Assembly: GCF_000002865.3 (NCBI RefSeq)
Contig: NW_001865070.1
Location: 194,012 to 258,011, forward strand
Length of the DNA stretch: 64,000 bases
DNA from: Monosiga brevicollis MX1
Lineage: Eukaryota; Opisthokonta; Choanoflagellata; Craspedida; Salpingoecidae
Direction of reading: 5' to 3'
The notes below the pieces were generated by a model that worked only from the letters and a program-made list of their open reading frames with translations, had not been told where the DNA came from and made no database searches. Positions 32,701 through 45,248 of the stretch are shown here, piece after piece. A program made the translations under genes and the position numbers. The stretch's first letter is position 1; every line of letters starts with the position of its first letter.

Positions 32701-35186
32701 GCATGAAGAACAAACATTTTAGGTCTTTTTGAGGCAACAGCGGAGACTCACCGTGTGGCTGGTTCTTTTTTGCTCGTTCAGACTCAAGGCGTTTGTCAAA
32801 CGTTTGATGCAAACGGCCATGACTATGAATGCCGCATTCATGTCCTCGGCGCTGGTCATCTTTGCTGCGGTACGCATCGAACCTGGCCGTTATTCTACCA
32901 TGGAAGGAGGGTGGTAGTTGTTTGATTGTTTTTTTGTTGTTGTTTTTTCTGTGTGTGAGTGTATGTGTGTATGTGTGTTTTGCTTTGTTTTGTTCGGTTT
33001 TCTTGACCTCAGACTGGCCGCTCTGTCTTCCCTATTTGGCCCACATTGTGCTTTTGACGGGGCTCTTTCTTGACTCACGCCCGGTTTTGGGCCACGTGCA
33101 GCTTGTCAAGGAAAAGCCATCGCTCCGCACCTTGTTGGAAGCGGAAGTCGACGATGATAGCGATGATGAACGACTTGGCGACCGGTTGTCGGATGATGAC
33201 ACCCAAACCGTCGTATCCAGCACGACTGCCGTCAACGGTGACGAGGGGCAGCAAGAAGAAGCAGAAGAAGAAGAAGAAGAAGAAGAAGAAGAAGAAGGAC
33301 CCGAAAGCAACGCCGCTTTTCCTCACAGCAATTTTGTGGCCCCAGAGCAACGGCAGACCCTTCGCCGACAGTCAGGTTTGTGTACCCGCTCTGTTTTCGG
33401 ACACGATGTGCACTCTTGTCACCTCTTCGTGTGCTCACAAGTAGCCATATTCGGACCTCACTCACATCTCACACCGTCGTGTCCTAACAGGCTATGACCC
33501 TCTCAAGCGTGAACCCTTGTATGCCGGTGCTGAACTCTCGTCTCTCTGGGAGCTCGCCTTGGTACGCATCAGATATACAAAGTCACCTGTTTCCAACTGC
33601 AGTGCAGCTCACGTGCGACTTGGAAAATTGTGGCTGCTCGCCCGTCCATAGGCGCAAAACCACTTTCATCCGACCGTCACCGCTTTTGCTGATAAGACTC
33701 TGCGTGGCCTAAAACTCGACTACAACGGCGACCCACTTCAGGACATGACCTTGATCAAGTCAGTGTCACCTATCAACCCCGTGCGGGGGTTGCGACTTGC
33801 AGCATGTTGGTTGGGTTGACAGGATGTGCAATGGCTGATTGCGCACGCGGGTCTTTTTGTCTTTCCCACTTGATAGATTCTTGGATCGCTTTGTCAACAA
33901 ACAGCCTAAGAAGGTCAAGGATGGCCGCAACGTGTCGATTATGCAGCCGCTGAGTGCTCTTGACAAGCAACAGGGCCAAAAGTTGATCAAGGCCGAGGAA
34001 CTCCTTCAGAAATCCTTGAATGAGGTTGCCCCCGAGGACAGATTTCTTTATCAGTACGTCCCGATTATTCTTTCATGTCAGTTGGCCAAGGCATCACATC
34101 CTGCCTCACCGTTTGCGCCATCCATAGCTTTTATCAGATGAAGGGCGTGCACGGACGCGCCAAGCGCAGCAAGGGACCAATGGATGAGTTTTTGCTCGAC
34201 GCCCTGGAGCCCGAAGAGCGAGATTTTGCTGCGTATGTCTCTTCATGGCTGCACCACGCGACGGCCGCGTGTATCCCCTTGATCCTCAAGGATTTATTTT
34301 TTTTTTTTTCCGTTGCCATTCTTCTCATATCTCTGTCTGTCTGGATGCACGTAGCGCTTTCGGTGTCAAGGGCACTGGTGAGGATGAGGAGGAGGATGAA
34401 GACTTTGATGACATCGACGATGATGACGAGAACGAGAATGACGATGAGGAGGAAGCAGAGGATGAGTTCTCTCGTGCGAAGAGTATGCCCGAGTCCGCTG
34501 CGTTGGACCTTGACGCATACCGAGCAGCGCAGAAGGAACAAGGCGCTGATGCCAGTGATGACGAGTATCTCTACGACTACGACGATTTGCCAGGGCTCGA
34601 TGATGACGGTGTGTTGATTGATTAGGCTTGACGCCAGATCTCACTGCTTCATCTTGGTCCCATTCCCATTGATTCCCTCTTGCGATTTCAACGACTCTTT
34701 TTCTTGACTTTTCTTTCTCTTTTTCTTTCTCTCTTTTTTATTATTATTTTAGGCCTAGTCGAGGACCCTGTGGAAGGTGCTGAGGATGAGGCCGATGATG
34801 ATGCTTTGGAGGCGCAGATGGAAGCTGACCTCTTGCGTGAATTTGATGACGACAGTGATTTGGATGACGATGATGATGCCTTTGGTGATGACGACGATGA
34901 AGACGATGGTGGAGCCGCAGAGGGTTCGTCAGGAGCATCCATGTTTGCCTCGGCAGATGAGTTTGCTCAGCTCTTGGAAGACGACGATCGAGGCCAGCTG
35001 GCACAGGAGCGTGTACAAAAATTGCGCGAGCAAGTGCTCGGTAGTCGTGCGCGCCGCGGCAAACGCCCCGGAGGAGGAAGTGCCGGTGGCAGTGGTGGTA
35101 GCGCTGGTCACGGCCGTGCCAAGCGTAGCGCCAACTCCAAGGCATCGGGGGGTGGTAAGCGGGCTAAGCGTGGCGGTCGCAAATAG
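29758..35186 (+). CDS. CEBPZ: CEBPZ/NOC1 (Mak21) ribosome-biogenesis protein
   Basis: NOC1/Mak21 works with NOC2 in nucleolar maturation of the 60S subunit. About sixteen exons: 29758-29910, 30103-30186, 30337-30940, 31071-31259, 31399-31694, 31835-32104, 32227-32346, 32450-32688, 32782-32869, 33102-33375, 33491-33561, about 33651-33758, 33877-34053, 34128-34232, 34355-34608, 34753-35186. The protein is about 1160 residues (human about 1050). Family landmarks: VQSFWKNLGFDKL, the CBF/Mak21 core (ALNLLFQFMDSHQAVSDRFY; KKAMYLNLLFRALK; LKAFVKRLMQ), YDPLKREPLYAGAELSSLWE, HFHPTVTAFADKTL, GDPLQDMTLIK and FLDRFVNKQPKK. Acidic tracts interrupt it, and the tail is Lys/Arg/Gly-rich. The exon 11/12 border is ambiguous: two phase-consistent junctions exist (donor at 33582 with acceptor 33650, or donor at 33562 with acceptor 33606). 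Confidence 0.93.
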
Positions 35187-35634
35187 GCCCAAGCGACATC
35201 TTGTTTGTCTGGCCAGGCAGAGGCTACCATTTCCTTCAGTTGTGTGTGCATTGGGGCTGGAGGCCTGCAGCAGCGCTGCAAGGCGATTCCGCACCTCCAA
35301 TGACGTCGACACCCTATTCTTTGCGTGTCGCATGAAGAGACTATGACGTTGCCGTGCGTTTCTTCCCCGACCCCGTTGCAGTCGTTTGATAATTGACATG
35401 GTGCGTTGTTGTCCAAGCTTTTGCTTCCTGTTTGTTTCTCTACTGCAGCCATCTGTCGCCTTTGCTCAAAGGAAAATCGATGACCATGCAAAATGATGTG
35501 ATGCGATGATGATGGTGATTTAACGGCTTCTGATATTCAAAAAAAATACAAACGCATCATCATGACCTATCGATTTGCAAATTGATCCTACTTGCGCCTG
35601 AACGAGGTACGAAGCAGCTACACGCAGCGCCACA
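35187..35634. other. Convergent 3' intergenic region
   Basis: About 450 bp between CEBPZ (+) and ZFYVE26 (-). AT-richer near the ZFYVE26 end. No gene seen. Confidence 0.5.
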
Positions 35635-37446
35635 CTACTGGCGAGTTGAGCCATGCCGCTGCAGCCATGCTTCACACTTTTGGCGCGTGCTCTCTTTATC
35701 GGTCTCGGCGGCGGCGCGCTCCACCCGCTTGACTTGATTGACGCGATCTGCACACTTGATGGCCGTCTTGAATGCCTCCCGCAGCTGACCAATGTCGATC
35801 AAGGCCGTAATCTTGGCCTCGGCATTGAGCATTTGGCTGATGTAGGTCTGCGCGACATGGCTTTCTGAGGCTCCCATGAAGATCTGATAACACCGCGACA
35901 GGATGGCGTCCCAAACAACCTCATTGTCGCGCACGCCTGCCCCTTCCATACTGCGGAGAAGATCGTTCAATCGCACATTCTGTGCGTATTCCCATAGAGA
36001 CGCGATGCGATCAAGGGCCACATGAGATTAACTGAACCGACACTTCCACTACACTCCCTTCACTCCCTTCACGCTCCGCCTCGAAGCAACCCCGAGCCTT
36101 GCGCCCCTGACCAGTTGCAACGACAACGCCGGAATCTACCGGCAACAGACAGACACAACATGCAACCCACCTCGTGCAAACGAGCCAGCTCGGCGCAGGC
36201 GGCCTCGTAAACTTGGTGCGCGTCGAGCTTCCCCAATTCAATGAGGCGATAAACACGGGCAAACGCTTGCTCCATGTCATCGCCGCGTACCAGCAACAGG
36301 ACACACGCTTGCTGGAGCTCAGACGAGCTGTTTCCAAAGACGGATGGCGCCCTGATTACCTGGGCGCCAGATTCCTCACATAAATTCATCAACTGTTCCT
36401 GTAACTGCGTCTTAAACAAACAGTCGTGCAGGTCAGCCTCTCGGTGTCGAAAATGATCACCTCGAAAGCGTCGGTCCGCACGGCGACTTCGTTCCCGTTC
36501 CAGCGCCTGTTCAAAGCACTGCTGCGCTTTCTTTATCATGTCCAGGCGGTCTTTTCGGCGCACAGACTGCGAGGCCGTCGAGCCACCAGCACCAGCAGAG
36601 GCCACTTCGGCACTTGGGCCAATGGCCAGGTCGATATAGGTCAGAGCTGCGCCAACCAAATCCCCCAAGAATTGCTGCACACGCAAAAGTGTGTGATTGC
36701 ACCCTTGCTTGCGCAGAAAGATGCAGCACGCCGTCAGGTAGCCCTTCCAGTCGTCCATGTAAGGATCGGTAGCTTCGAGTGCAGGAAATAGGCGGTCCTC
36801 GGCCACACCACGATGCAGGCATGGCATAAATACGCGGCTTACAAAAACCTCCTGGTCCACCTTGAGATCCATTGTCTTGCTCACCGCCAGCTCAATCATG
36901 TCGTGGCGGATCAAGAAGCTTAAAAGTCGATCGTGCGTCGAGTATGTCTCTAGATAGTAAAGCGCTTCAAAAAAGCGCTCGCTATCCAACGTTGACGCCA
37001 TGCTCACTTTGCCCGTGCGCAACGCGTTGACGGCATACTTGTCGTCGCGCGCCAGGCGTTGGGCCCGCTCGCGGGGCCGGAGAGCCTTGAGCTCTAGCAG
37101 TTGGTGGTGCAGAAAGGCAATGTCGTCCAATGAAGGCGTTGGCGTCGCCTCAATAGCCTTGACAATGGCAGAAATCCAAGTGTCTGAGTGGCTGGGCGAT
37201 TTGAAGGCCTTTGCAAATTTGTCTCGGGCAGCTTCGAACGACCGCGAGCGCAAGTGTGATAAACCCCACGACGCCCACACGTGAACTTGATCCAGCTACG
37301 CGCCATCAAAAACGACCATACGCCAAAGGCAAGCAGGGATGAGAATAGTTCAGAGCAAAGGCGAAAATTTCATGGTGCTAGCTGTACCCACAAATAGTCG
37401 ACCAAGGTCCTTCCTTTCTGCCCTGACTCCGCCACTCTTACCACAT

Positions 37447-37544
<98 letters not shown>

Positions 37545-40500
37545 CTGCCTTGACGACTGTCTGGTCCTTGCGAGGAAACATAGTGCTGACCTGACAGCGC
37601 GTCGAGACCTCGAGGGCCAGTTCGTATTGGTTGCCTTCGCACAGCCGATCTCGCAGCTTCTTCGCGCGATCGGTGCGAGAGAGCTCGCGCAGCGACATAA
37701 GACTCTGACGCCCCTGTGGATGGCGACACAAGGCTTCCAGTAGATCACAGTAGCCTTTGTATGCCTCACACATTTGTACGTGGCGCGAGTCTCCAGCTTC
37801 AGCAAAGTGAATTTTGGCGTGCAACAGAAGTCGCTCAATGCTATTGATGACCACAAAGGGGTCAACGTCGGCGTCGCTAAGGTGGCTCGACAAGTCGCTG
37901 CTCATGCTCAGGCACCAGTGGGCAGCCTGCAATGGGTCGGGCATCAGGGCAATCATGCTCAGAGCTAGTGACGAATTCGGGGCGTCCTCAAAGTGAAAGT
38001 TTTGACGAAGAATGGCGTGACTTTGGATATCATGGGCCACAAGCGCACGATATGCGTTGGTGTTCGACCATGAGTCCCGATCAGCGCGGTCGGCCCCCTC
38101 CATAATGCCTTGAGACGGTGTGTGAGCTGACGTGAGCTCCAATGCCTTGCGGGCATACAAGGCCGGGAGCGTGGCGTGCAAGGCAGCGGCGTCTGCGGCT
38201 GCACTGTTGGTGCCGTCTGTGGCTGCAACAGTAGGCAAACCGTACACGTTGGTCAGTGGCCGGGCATGATGACTACGGCCTGTTGAGGAACGAGAACGCG
38301 TCTGGCCCTGGCCAAGATCTTCAGGTGTGAGATATTCGGTCCCATCCAATTTGAGAATGGCCGTTTGCTTGTTTGTGGGCAGGCTAGCCAGGCAATGCGC
38401 TGCGGCATCCACATTGGCGTGCATCAAAAGATCCTCGATGATGCGGCTTGGATTGTAAGAGAAAGGCATCAGCGCCGTCCGCAGGTCGTCTGGTAGTCGC
38501 TGCAACATGTCAATACCATCCGCTTTTGACCGGTAGCGCTCAACCTCATTCGGCGTCAACGATTGCGCGTGCTCCAGCAGAAATGACAAAAGAAAGCGCT
38601 CGCCGCTGCTCTGCGTTACGGCCACACCGGCCGAAGCCTGGGCTCCAAGTTCATCTTCACCGTGCAGCAAGACCAAGCGCTTGCAGATGCCCAAGGCATC
38701 ACCAAGGGGAAGTTGGTCCAAAATACGTTGTGCTGCGTAAATGGCATTCGTTTTCATCAGGAGCGCCACGTAGTTGGTATCGATGTCTGTCTCTTCCAGC
38801 CCATGAAAACGGGCCCATGAGCGGGCCAAATCAAAAGCCTGTGCCCAAACCAGTGCCCGCACGACCTGGTCAGGTTGCTGCCGCGTGGCATCGTACACAG
38901 CTTGCCAAGTTTCGAATTTGTCTGACGCTTCTTGCTTGACACGCATGCAAATCATCACGTCCTCGATCACGCGATCCAACTCGCGCCGAGTACGATCAAA
39001 GGCCGGGGCAGGGTGGTGCGGGTCATTGGCCGTGACCGCGGAGCCATCTTGTTGGGCCCCGAGAGCCTCCGCTTCAGACTGGGACCGGGAATCTGGTGCT
39101 GGCTGCTCCGCTGCCACTGCTTTCGACTCGTCACTGACGGGCGAGTTATTTTGACTCGAGGCCGAGGGCACTGATGCATGTCGGTCCATCTGATAGCGTG
39201 CAGTTTTGAGGAAGGAAATAACCAAGCTATCGCTCACTGTCCGAAAGGTTTCTAGCGCATGTTGGGCGGCCAGCAGTCCGCTCGAGAAACACCTGCAGCT
39301 CACGCAACAAACCAATAAAATTCAAGTGTGAGGTGCCTTAACAGCAATTCAGACAAAAACGAGACCCAACGGCTTCGATGCCCAAGCGTCCACGACTCCG
39401 GCCGAGGATGCGGGGCAGAAAGAGGAAAAGGGGTGGATGCGATAAAAAAAAAAGGCAAGTGGGGTAAACATTCACTACGACGCACCCTAGAAGATGCAGG
39501 CGACTTACCCTAGAAGATGCAGGCGACTTAAATCATTGGTACTCTTGCGGTAGGCACGAGCCACGACAGCATCGTCCAGTGGGGCACAAAGCAGTACGCC
39601 CTCAGCAACCAACATGACGGCAAGGTGCTCGTCGCTGCTCTGCACCATGCGCTCCACCAGGCGATGAGAGAGAAAGCGGCGCTCGGGAGTATCTTCATGC
39701 GTGAGGAGGATGACCAAGTGCTCATGCGTGAAAGGCTTGCGCAAATGCTTGCGCGCCAAACGTAGTTTGGCGTATCGCAATTCCAGCCAGTGATGCAAGG
39801 GCATAAGCCCCACCAGCGCGGGTGATTGCAGATAAGCATCATAGGCCTCAATCAAATGATCTCCATCCTGGTATTCATCAATGTCCTTGACGAAGAGGCG
39901 CAACACTAACGCCAGGGCCGGATGAACCTCGCCTACCAAAGCCAAGGACTGCTCAATGATGGTGCGATCGATAGGGAAGTTGACGTCATCGGCATCGTGC
40001 GTCGTCTGGCCCGCCAGCTCGCGCAAAACGCGCGTGTGAAGTGCTTGGTCCAGCCCAAGCTCAGCACCGGCGAAATCTTTGGCATCAAGGTCTTGTGGAG
40101 GTATAACCGTCATGCCCGGTAGCAGTAAACTATCTTCCAGCTCTAGGGTGGGCTGCACGCCGTCATCCGTCAACAGTCGATGCTGGCGACAGCCCGCTGG
40201 CAGGTGTTGGCGACAATACTCGGCCAGTGGGGCAATGTCGGTTTGAGCATCCAGATCATCGACATCGGTTGCGTCCAAGAGATGCCGTGCATGCTCCAGC
40301 AGAAAGTGAGGCAGAATCAAACGCCGGCGCCCTTTGGCTTTGACGCTGCGCCGCAAGAATGAGGAGCGCGCTGTCAGCAAAACGTCTGTCATGGTGTTGG
40401 ACTGCAACGGCACGGGGGCGGGTGAAGCCAGGTGACCCTGCCAAAGACTAAACACCAAATTGCGGGGCAAGCGCTCTGTACGCAGATAATCTGGCCCGGT

Positions 40501-43500
40501 ACTGGTCCCCGCACCCAAGAGCAGTTGCTCCAGTTGCAACAAGGATACGACATGCTTTGACCCGAGTTCATACTGGACCTTGGCACTCCACTGATCTCGC
40601 ACTGCCCAGCCCTCCGGGGGTCCGAGCAACAGGCAAGCGTGCAGACGTAGCAAATTGTAAATGTTCACAAGAACGCAGACCTTGTCGTTGGGATCCAGGA
40701 GAGCGAGGTCAACTTGACGCAGGAGTGCGGTGCGTTGATGAAGGCGTTGAAAGGCTGCCGTTGTGCTGATTTGCTGACAGAAGCTGCGACTGAACAGCAG
40801 CGCTGAGGTCATGCCCTGGGCTCCAACGTGGGGGCGCACCAAGAATAAGAACTCTTCCAACAGCTCATAGACAACGTCAATCTTATCTTGATTGGTATCG
40901 TTGCGTCCAGAATCTGAGACGGGACCGACATTGGCCGCTGGGACGGTCGTCGCCGCCGTCGCTGTCGCCGTGGTGGTTTGAGTCACTGCCGCCGTCGCAT
41001 CTGCGGCGTTTAGAATCGTGGCCCTGGTTGAAGTTACGAGGGGTGGTGGTCGTAGGCTCGGGGCTGCGCCAGCAGCGGTGGTGGTGAGAGGAATGGCCAC
41101 GCACAACGCTTTTTGAATGAGGCAAGGCACGGGTAAATCCACGGCGCGAGCTACAATCGCAGCCTCGCTCACGAGGTCGGCATTGCCGCTGCAAAACATC
41201 TGCAGCAAAAGTCGCGCAGGACTGATTGAAAGCAGTCGGATTGTGTCTGGATTCTCGGGTGTCAAACTGTTCAGAGCGTTGGCCTGGGAAATGAAGGCAT
41301 TGACAAACGAGTGGGGTGTCAGGGCCGCGTACTGGACACGCAGCTCCTCAAGAGCTGAAGTGATGCCACGTTCATCGTCAACGTTGCGCTCAAGCGGGCC
41401 CATGAGAGAGACCTGATCTTCGCTGATTTGTCGAGCTTCGGCCGTAGCTTCGGCAGTGGTGTCCAGAGCAACCAGTGCATCCTGACGGGCAATCTGACAT
41501 TGATCGGTCAGTCCACGACGAGTGCGATTGGCGCTGGCGTCGAGCGGTGCAGGTTGGCTCCGTAACAGCTGAACAACGGGCATCTTTCCGGCACTAAAAA
41601 TTTCCATGAGTTGAGCCACAATCCATTTGCTGTGGGCAGGAACTTCGGTTGAGCTCTCACTGATGACACTGGCACGCTTGAGAAGCGTGTGACAGGCGTC
41701 GGCAGTCATGGCAGCGGTAGCAGCCAGGTCTAAACAGATAGTCACGGCCACGTCGGAGGTCACCTCACGTAAAAGGTCACTCAGGTCGCTCTCAAAAGAA
41801 GCACCACGTCCCAGGCGACTGGCAATGTGCTCAATGGGCTCACCCAAGCGCGCATCCTGTTCAAGGGCCCCACTCAAGGCATACTGGCCTACGACCTTGA
41901 GTGCGTCTGCAAAGCGGTGCTGGCGAATGCATGAGGCGGCAATGGCCTCCGGCATACTCAGCACCTGCTCCGCAGGGCGTCGCGCAAAGGCTTCGCGGCT
42001 CTGAAGCAGTTCAAAGCGCCAATTATACTCGCGCAACTGCTGTTCGAGGTCATTGCGTCGCCGGACGTAGTTGTCGGCAGACACTGAAAGAGCTAGGGTA
42101 GCGTGCCACTGATCGTATGAGACGGGCAAGGCCGTCGCAGCAGCCAGCAGCATGGGACAGAGGTCCTCCATCACGAGGGCGGAGATGAGAAAGGGCGAGG
42201 CAGAATCATGGCTGTCTGTTTCTGGCGGCGCACCCTGGGGCAAATGCGCTCGCTGAAGGAAAAGAAGAGCATATAGTTGCTCCAAGACTTCAAGTTTGAG
42301 AGGAGTGTCTTCCATGTCGCCCAACAAATCATGTAGGCGGCTCAAGGCTGCCGAGATAATGACGTGTTGCCAATCCGAGTCGTGCTTGATGTGGGGGGGT
42401 GGTGAGCGCCAACCGGCACCAACCAAAACGGCGTAAAGAGCGTGGCGCACCACCGACACGGCGCGAAATATGGCCACGTCTTGGTCACGGCGCGCTTGGC
42501 CGGCCTTATTTGCTACGGGACGCTGACGCAGCTGTGCCAGAAGCTTGTCATCGCGCACATGATCCCAGACCAAGAGCTGGGCACAGTGCTCGAGGTCGCG
42601 AAAGCCCAGAACTGCATCGACATCGGCAAGCAGGCTGGACTGTATCCGGGTTAGAAGTTGGGTGGGGGCTTTACTAGCCGGGGCTGCCCCGTGTTCGAGC
42701 GCACGGCGCCGTTCCGCTAGAAGAAAACCAACAAACTCAACCTGATGCTGAAGGGCCGTCAAAAAGGTGTGCAATGCTACCCCGTCCTCTGTGCTGGTTG
42801 GAGTCCACATGCTAAGCACTCCGCGCATGGCTGCCAGGTCATGTTTACCCAGTGGTGGCAGGGCATCCAGGCAATGGAGCGCAGCTACCGGCAGCACGTC
42901 GCGCAAATGGTGCGTGGCTAGAATGGCGGCAAAGTCATCGGCCTGCATGCCAGACGCTGCAGCACGCAGTGCGTGTAAAAGAGCATCAAACCAGGAGCGC
43001 TCTTGATAGCGAGTGACAGCCATGATTTGCTCGCGAAGCACGGGCTGAGTAAACCACTGCAAGGTCTGCTCAGGCGTCAACTGCTGAGTTGCTTTGGCTA
43101 GACGGGTCAAGAACAGCCCCTGCCACTTTTTAAGCAAAAAAGCGTTGTGGTGGCTGAGGCAGGCCATGTAGACCTGATCCACAAGCACAGCTTGAGCTTG
43201 CTCGGGTTGATCGATCCAGGCTTGAATGATGGTATTGGCAACATGTGAGAGAAAGGTGTGCAGAGCGTTGACCATAGAATCATCAGTGTCCGTGTCTGTG
43301 GCTTCGACCAAGGCCAAGCGACGAACGCTCTGCTCTGGTGTGCTGGCCAGTTGGGCGTCAAGTGCATTCAACTGAGCCGTCAGAAGCCGGGTGCGTAGGG
43401 CTTCCTCCCCGCGCGTTGCCGTTTCCTGAATCAACAGCGGTCCGGCTATGGCAGTAGCGACCAAGCTAGCGAGCTCAAAATTACGGTTGAAGAGGTCACA

Positions 43501-44283
43501 GAGCTCGTTCTTGGCCTGTGTTGCTAACGGCTTCTTTTCGGCTTTGTCGGTTCCGTGTAAGTGGCGCCAATACTGCTCTACCTCCTGTCGTGCAGCCCAA
43601 ATTTTTAAATGTGCATGAGGAACAGTCAAAGATCAGTTGCTCCGAGCATGCAGAGTGAGCGCAACGCATTGCAAGACCTGAACAGCTTGGGTCGACATGA
43701 GCGTGGCCATTTCTTGCAACAGCATGGCAAAGCGCAAATGCGGGGTGACACCCTCATCGACGGGTTCCTAATATAAGGCAAGGCGCAGGTGAGCATGGAG
43801 GAGATACCACGGCGGGCCGGGATCAGCGCCTGCCCAGGGAAAACGAGCCCAGTAGACCTACTTTTGTGCCGGCCAGAAGCTGAAGACCCAGCCATTGCAA
43901 ATGGGGCAAAGATTTGACGCCTTGTGGTCGAAACAAGCTGTATTCATATTCACGGTGAGAGTCGAATGCAAGATGAGCCTGGGTGGTCTGAGACCCGGTT
44001 TGTCGACACGAGGAGTGATACATGACGGAAGAGGAAGGGGAGAAGAAGGATTCAGATCAAAAAGTGCGCACCATGCAATCGCATCGGGCTGCGCAATCAA
44101 TCGCAAGAGTTGGTCGCGACCCAGCGCAGGATCATGGCGCAAAAGCTGCCGGGCAGCCTCAATGAACTGCAAGCCATCGCCAACACGTAAGTAATTGATG
44201 GCAAGTTGCAAGAGGTACGCTGCAGGTTGTCGAATGGAAGTATAGGGGGCATAGTGGGCCTCATAGGCTGCGGGGACTGCCAT
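35635..44283 (-). CDS. ZFYVE26: ZFYVE26/spastizin-like protein lacking the FYVE finger
   Basis: ZFYVE26 (SPG15) acts with spatacsin and AP-5 in lysosome/autophagy recycling and midbody function; animal forms bind PI3P through a FYVE domain. The long exon about 43560-39509 and exons 39292-37591, 37295-36171 and 35979-35635 encode an alpha-solenoid. Alignable blocks include TWQAVYDATRQQPDQVV, PSRIIEDLLMHANVDAAAH, IHFAEAGDSRHVQMCEAY, HVWASWGLSHLRSRSFEAAR, LETYSTHDRLLSFLIRH, DPYMDDWKGYLTACCIFL, FGNSSSELQQACVLLL and ITALIDIGQLREAFKTAIK, in the same order as human. Between the two blocks that flank the FYVE finger in human there is only a Cys-free linker. The N-terminal exons (44283 to about 43560) are uncertain: MAVPAAYEAHYAPYTS starts at 44283, but an in-frame stop must be spliced out near 43640. 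Divergent from the 45-kb coiled-coil gene. Confidence 0.88.
37449..37543. repeat. (CA)n microsatellite in a ZFYVE26 intron
   Basis: A CA tract of about 95 bp in the intron between the exons ending at 37591 and starting at 37295. Confidence 0.97.
39485..39530 (-). repeat. Perfect 23-bp tandem duplication across a splice donor
   Basis: Two adjacent identical copies (39485-39507 and 39508-39530) of the unit beginning CCCTAGAAGATGCAGGCGAC. In gene sense the first copy is coding (the DLSRLHLLG end of the long ZFYVE26 exon). The GTAAGT donor is formed exactly at the junction with the second, intronic copy. Confidence 0.95.
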
Positions 44284-45248
44284 GGTTCTGGGCTGCAATC
44301 GATCGATTGCTCAGCGTTGCCCGACTAAGAACAAGCACTGCATGCCTAGTATCACAACGCGAAGTATTGTTGCGCAGGTGAGGGGGCATAGTCTTTGTGA
44401 GAGAGAGAGAAAAAAAAAGAGTAAAGGAGCAGAAAAAACCACTGTAGTTGCAATCCTTTCAACACACCATTGCTCGGTCAACAGGGGCACTGCCGTGTCA
44501 TTGATCCCAAGTTCACTGCCGCCCACCCCTCCCATCCAGAGGAAAGCAAAGAACAGCCCGATGGTCGCTTCTCTCTCTGTACATCAAAATAAAATGCAGC
44601 CAAGACATCAGGATGATCCGTGTCGTGCCAAAGCGCGCTGGCAGTCACACAAATGCCATGCGGTGGCAAGCAAAAGCACATCCATTCATGCCGGCACGTA
44701 GGCTGCACGGTGAGACACAAATCAAGCGGCGCTGCCCTTACCGCTCGCACTGAGGCGCAAACAGCTCCAGAAAAAGAAAATCAACTGGTCACGCTGTGTG
44801 TCTGGTTCATATAGACACATGTTCACAACAGTTGTGCTTCTCGTCTGTTTGTCAGCAGGTCCCCGCGCCAAAATTCAAAAAGATCCTCCACAAGAAGAGA
44901 GAGAGAGAAAATTTGAAAATTTTTATCTCTCACCTGGATGAGCAGTTGAGGCTCCCCCCCTCGCCTAGTCATTTTGCCCACCAACGAACGCCTGCAGCAT
45001 CAATACTGCACTTTGAATCTTTCAATTGCTGTGCTGGTGCTGGTGCTGGTGCTTGATGGTGCCTACCTCTGACTGATCTGACCCTTGAGAACTCAATCAA
45101 ACAGGGTGACTGCCGTGTGGTGTAGTGACTAATTTTATTAAACACTCTGCCCTCAGTAAACGTCCGCGTCGTGACGCCATATGATTGTTTGTTGTTTTAT
45201 GCCCTCTTCTTCCGTATCATTTGATTTCGATCACCCATTTTGCACACG
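44284..45248. other. Divergent intergenic region
   Basis: About 965 bp between ZFYVE26 (-) and the coiled-coil gene (+). A (GA)/A tract lies near 44400-44420 and a GCTGGT-type repeat near 45030-45055. Open frames here show no domain. No gene called. Confidence 0.5.
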
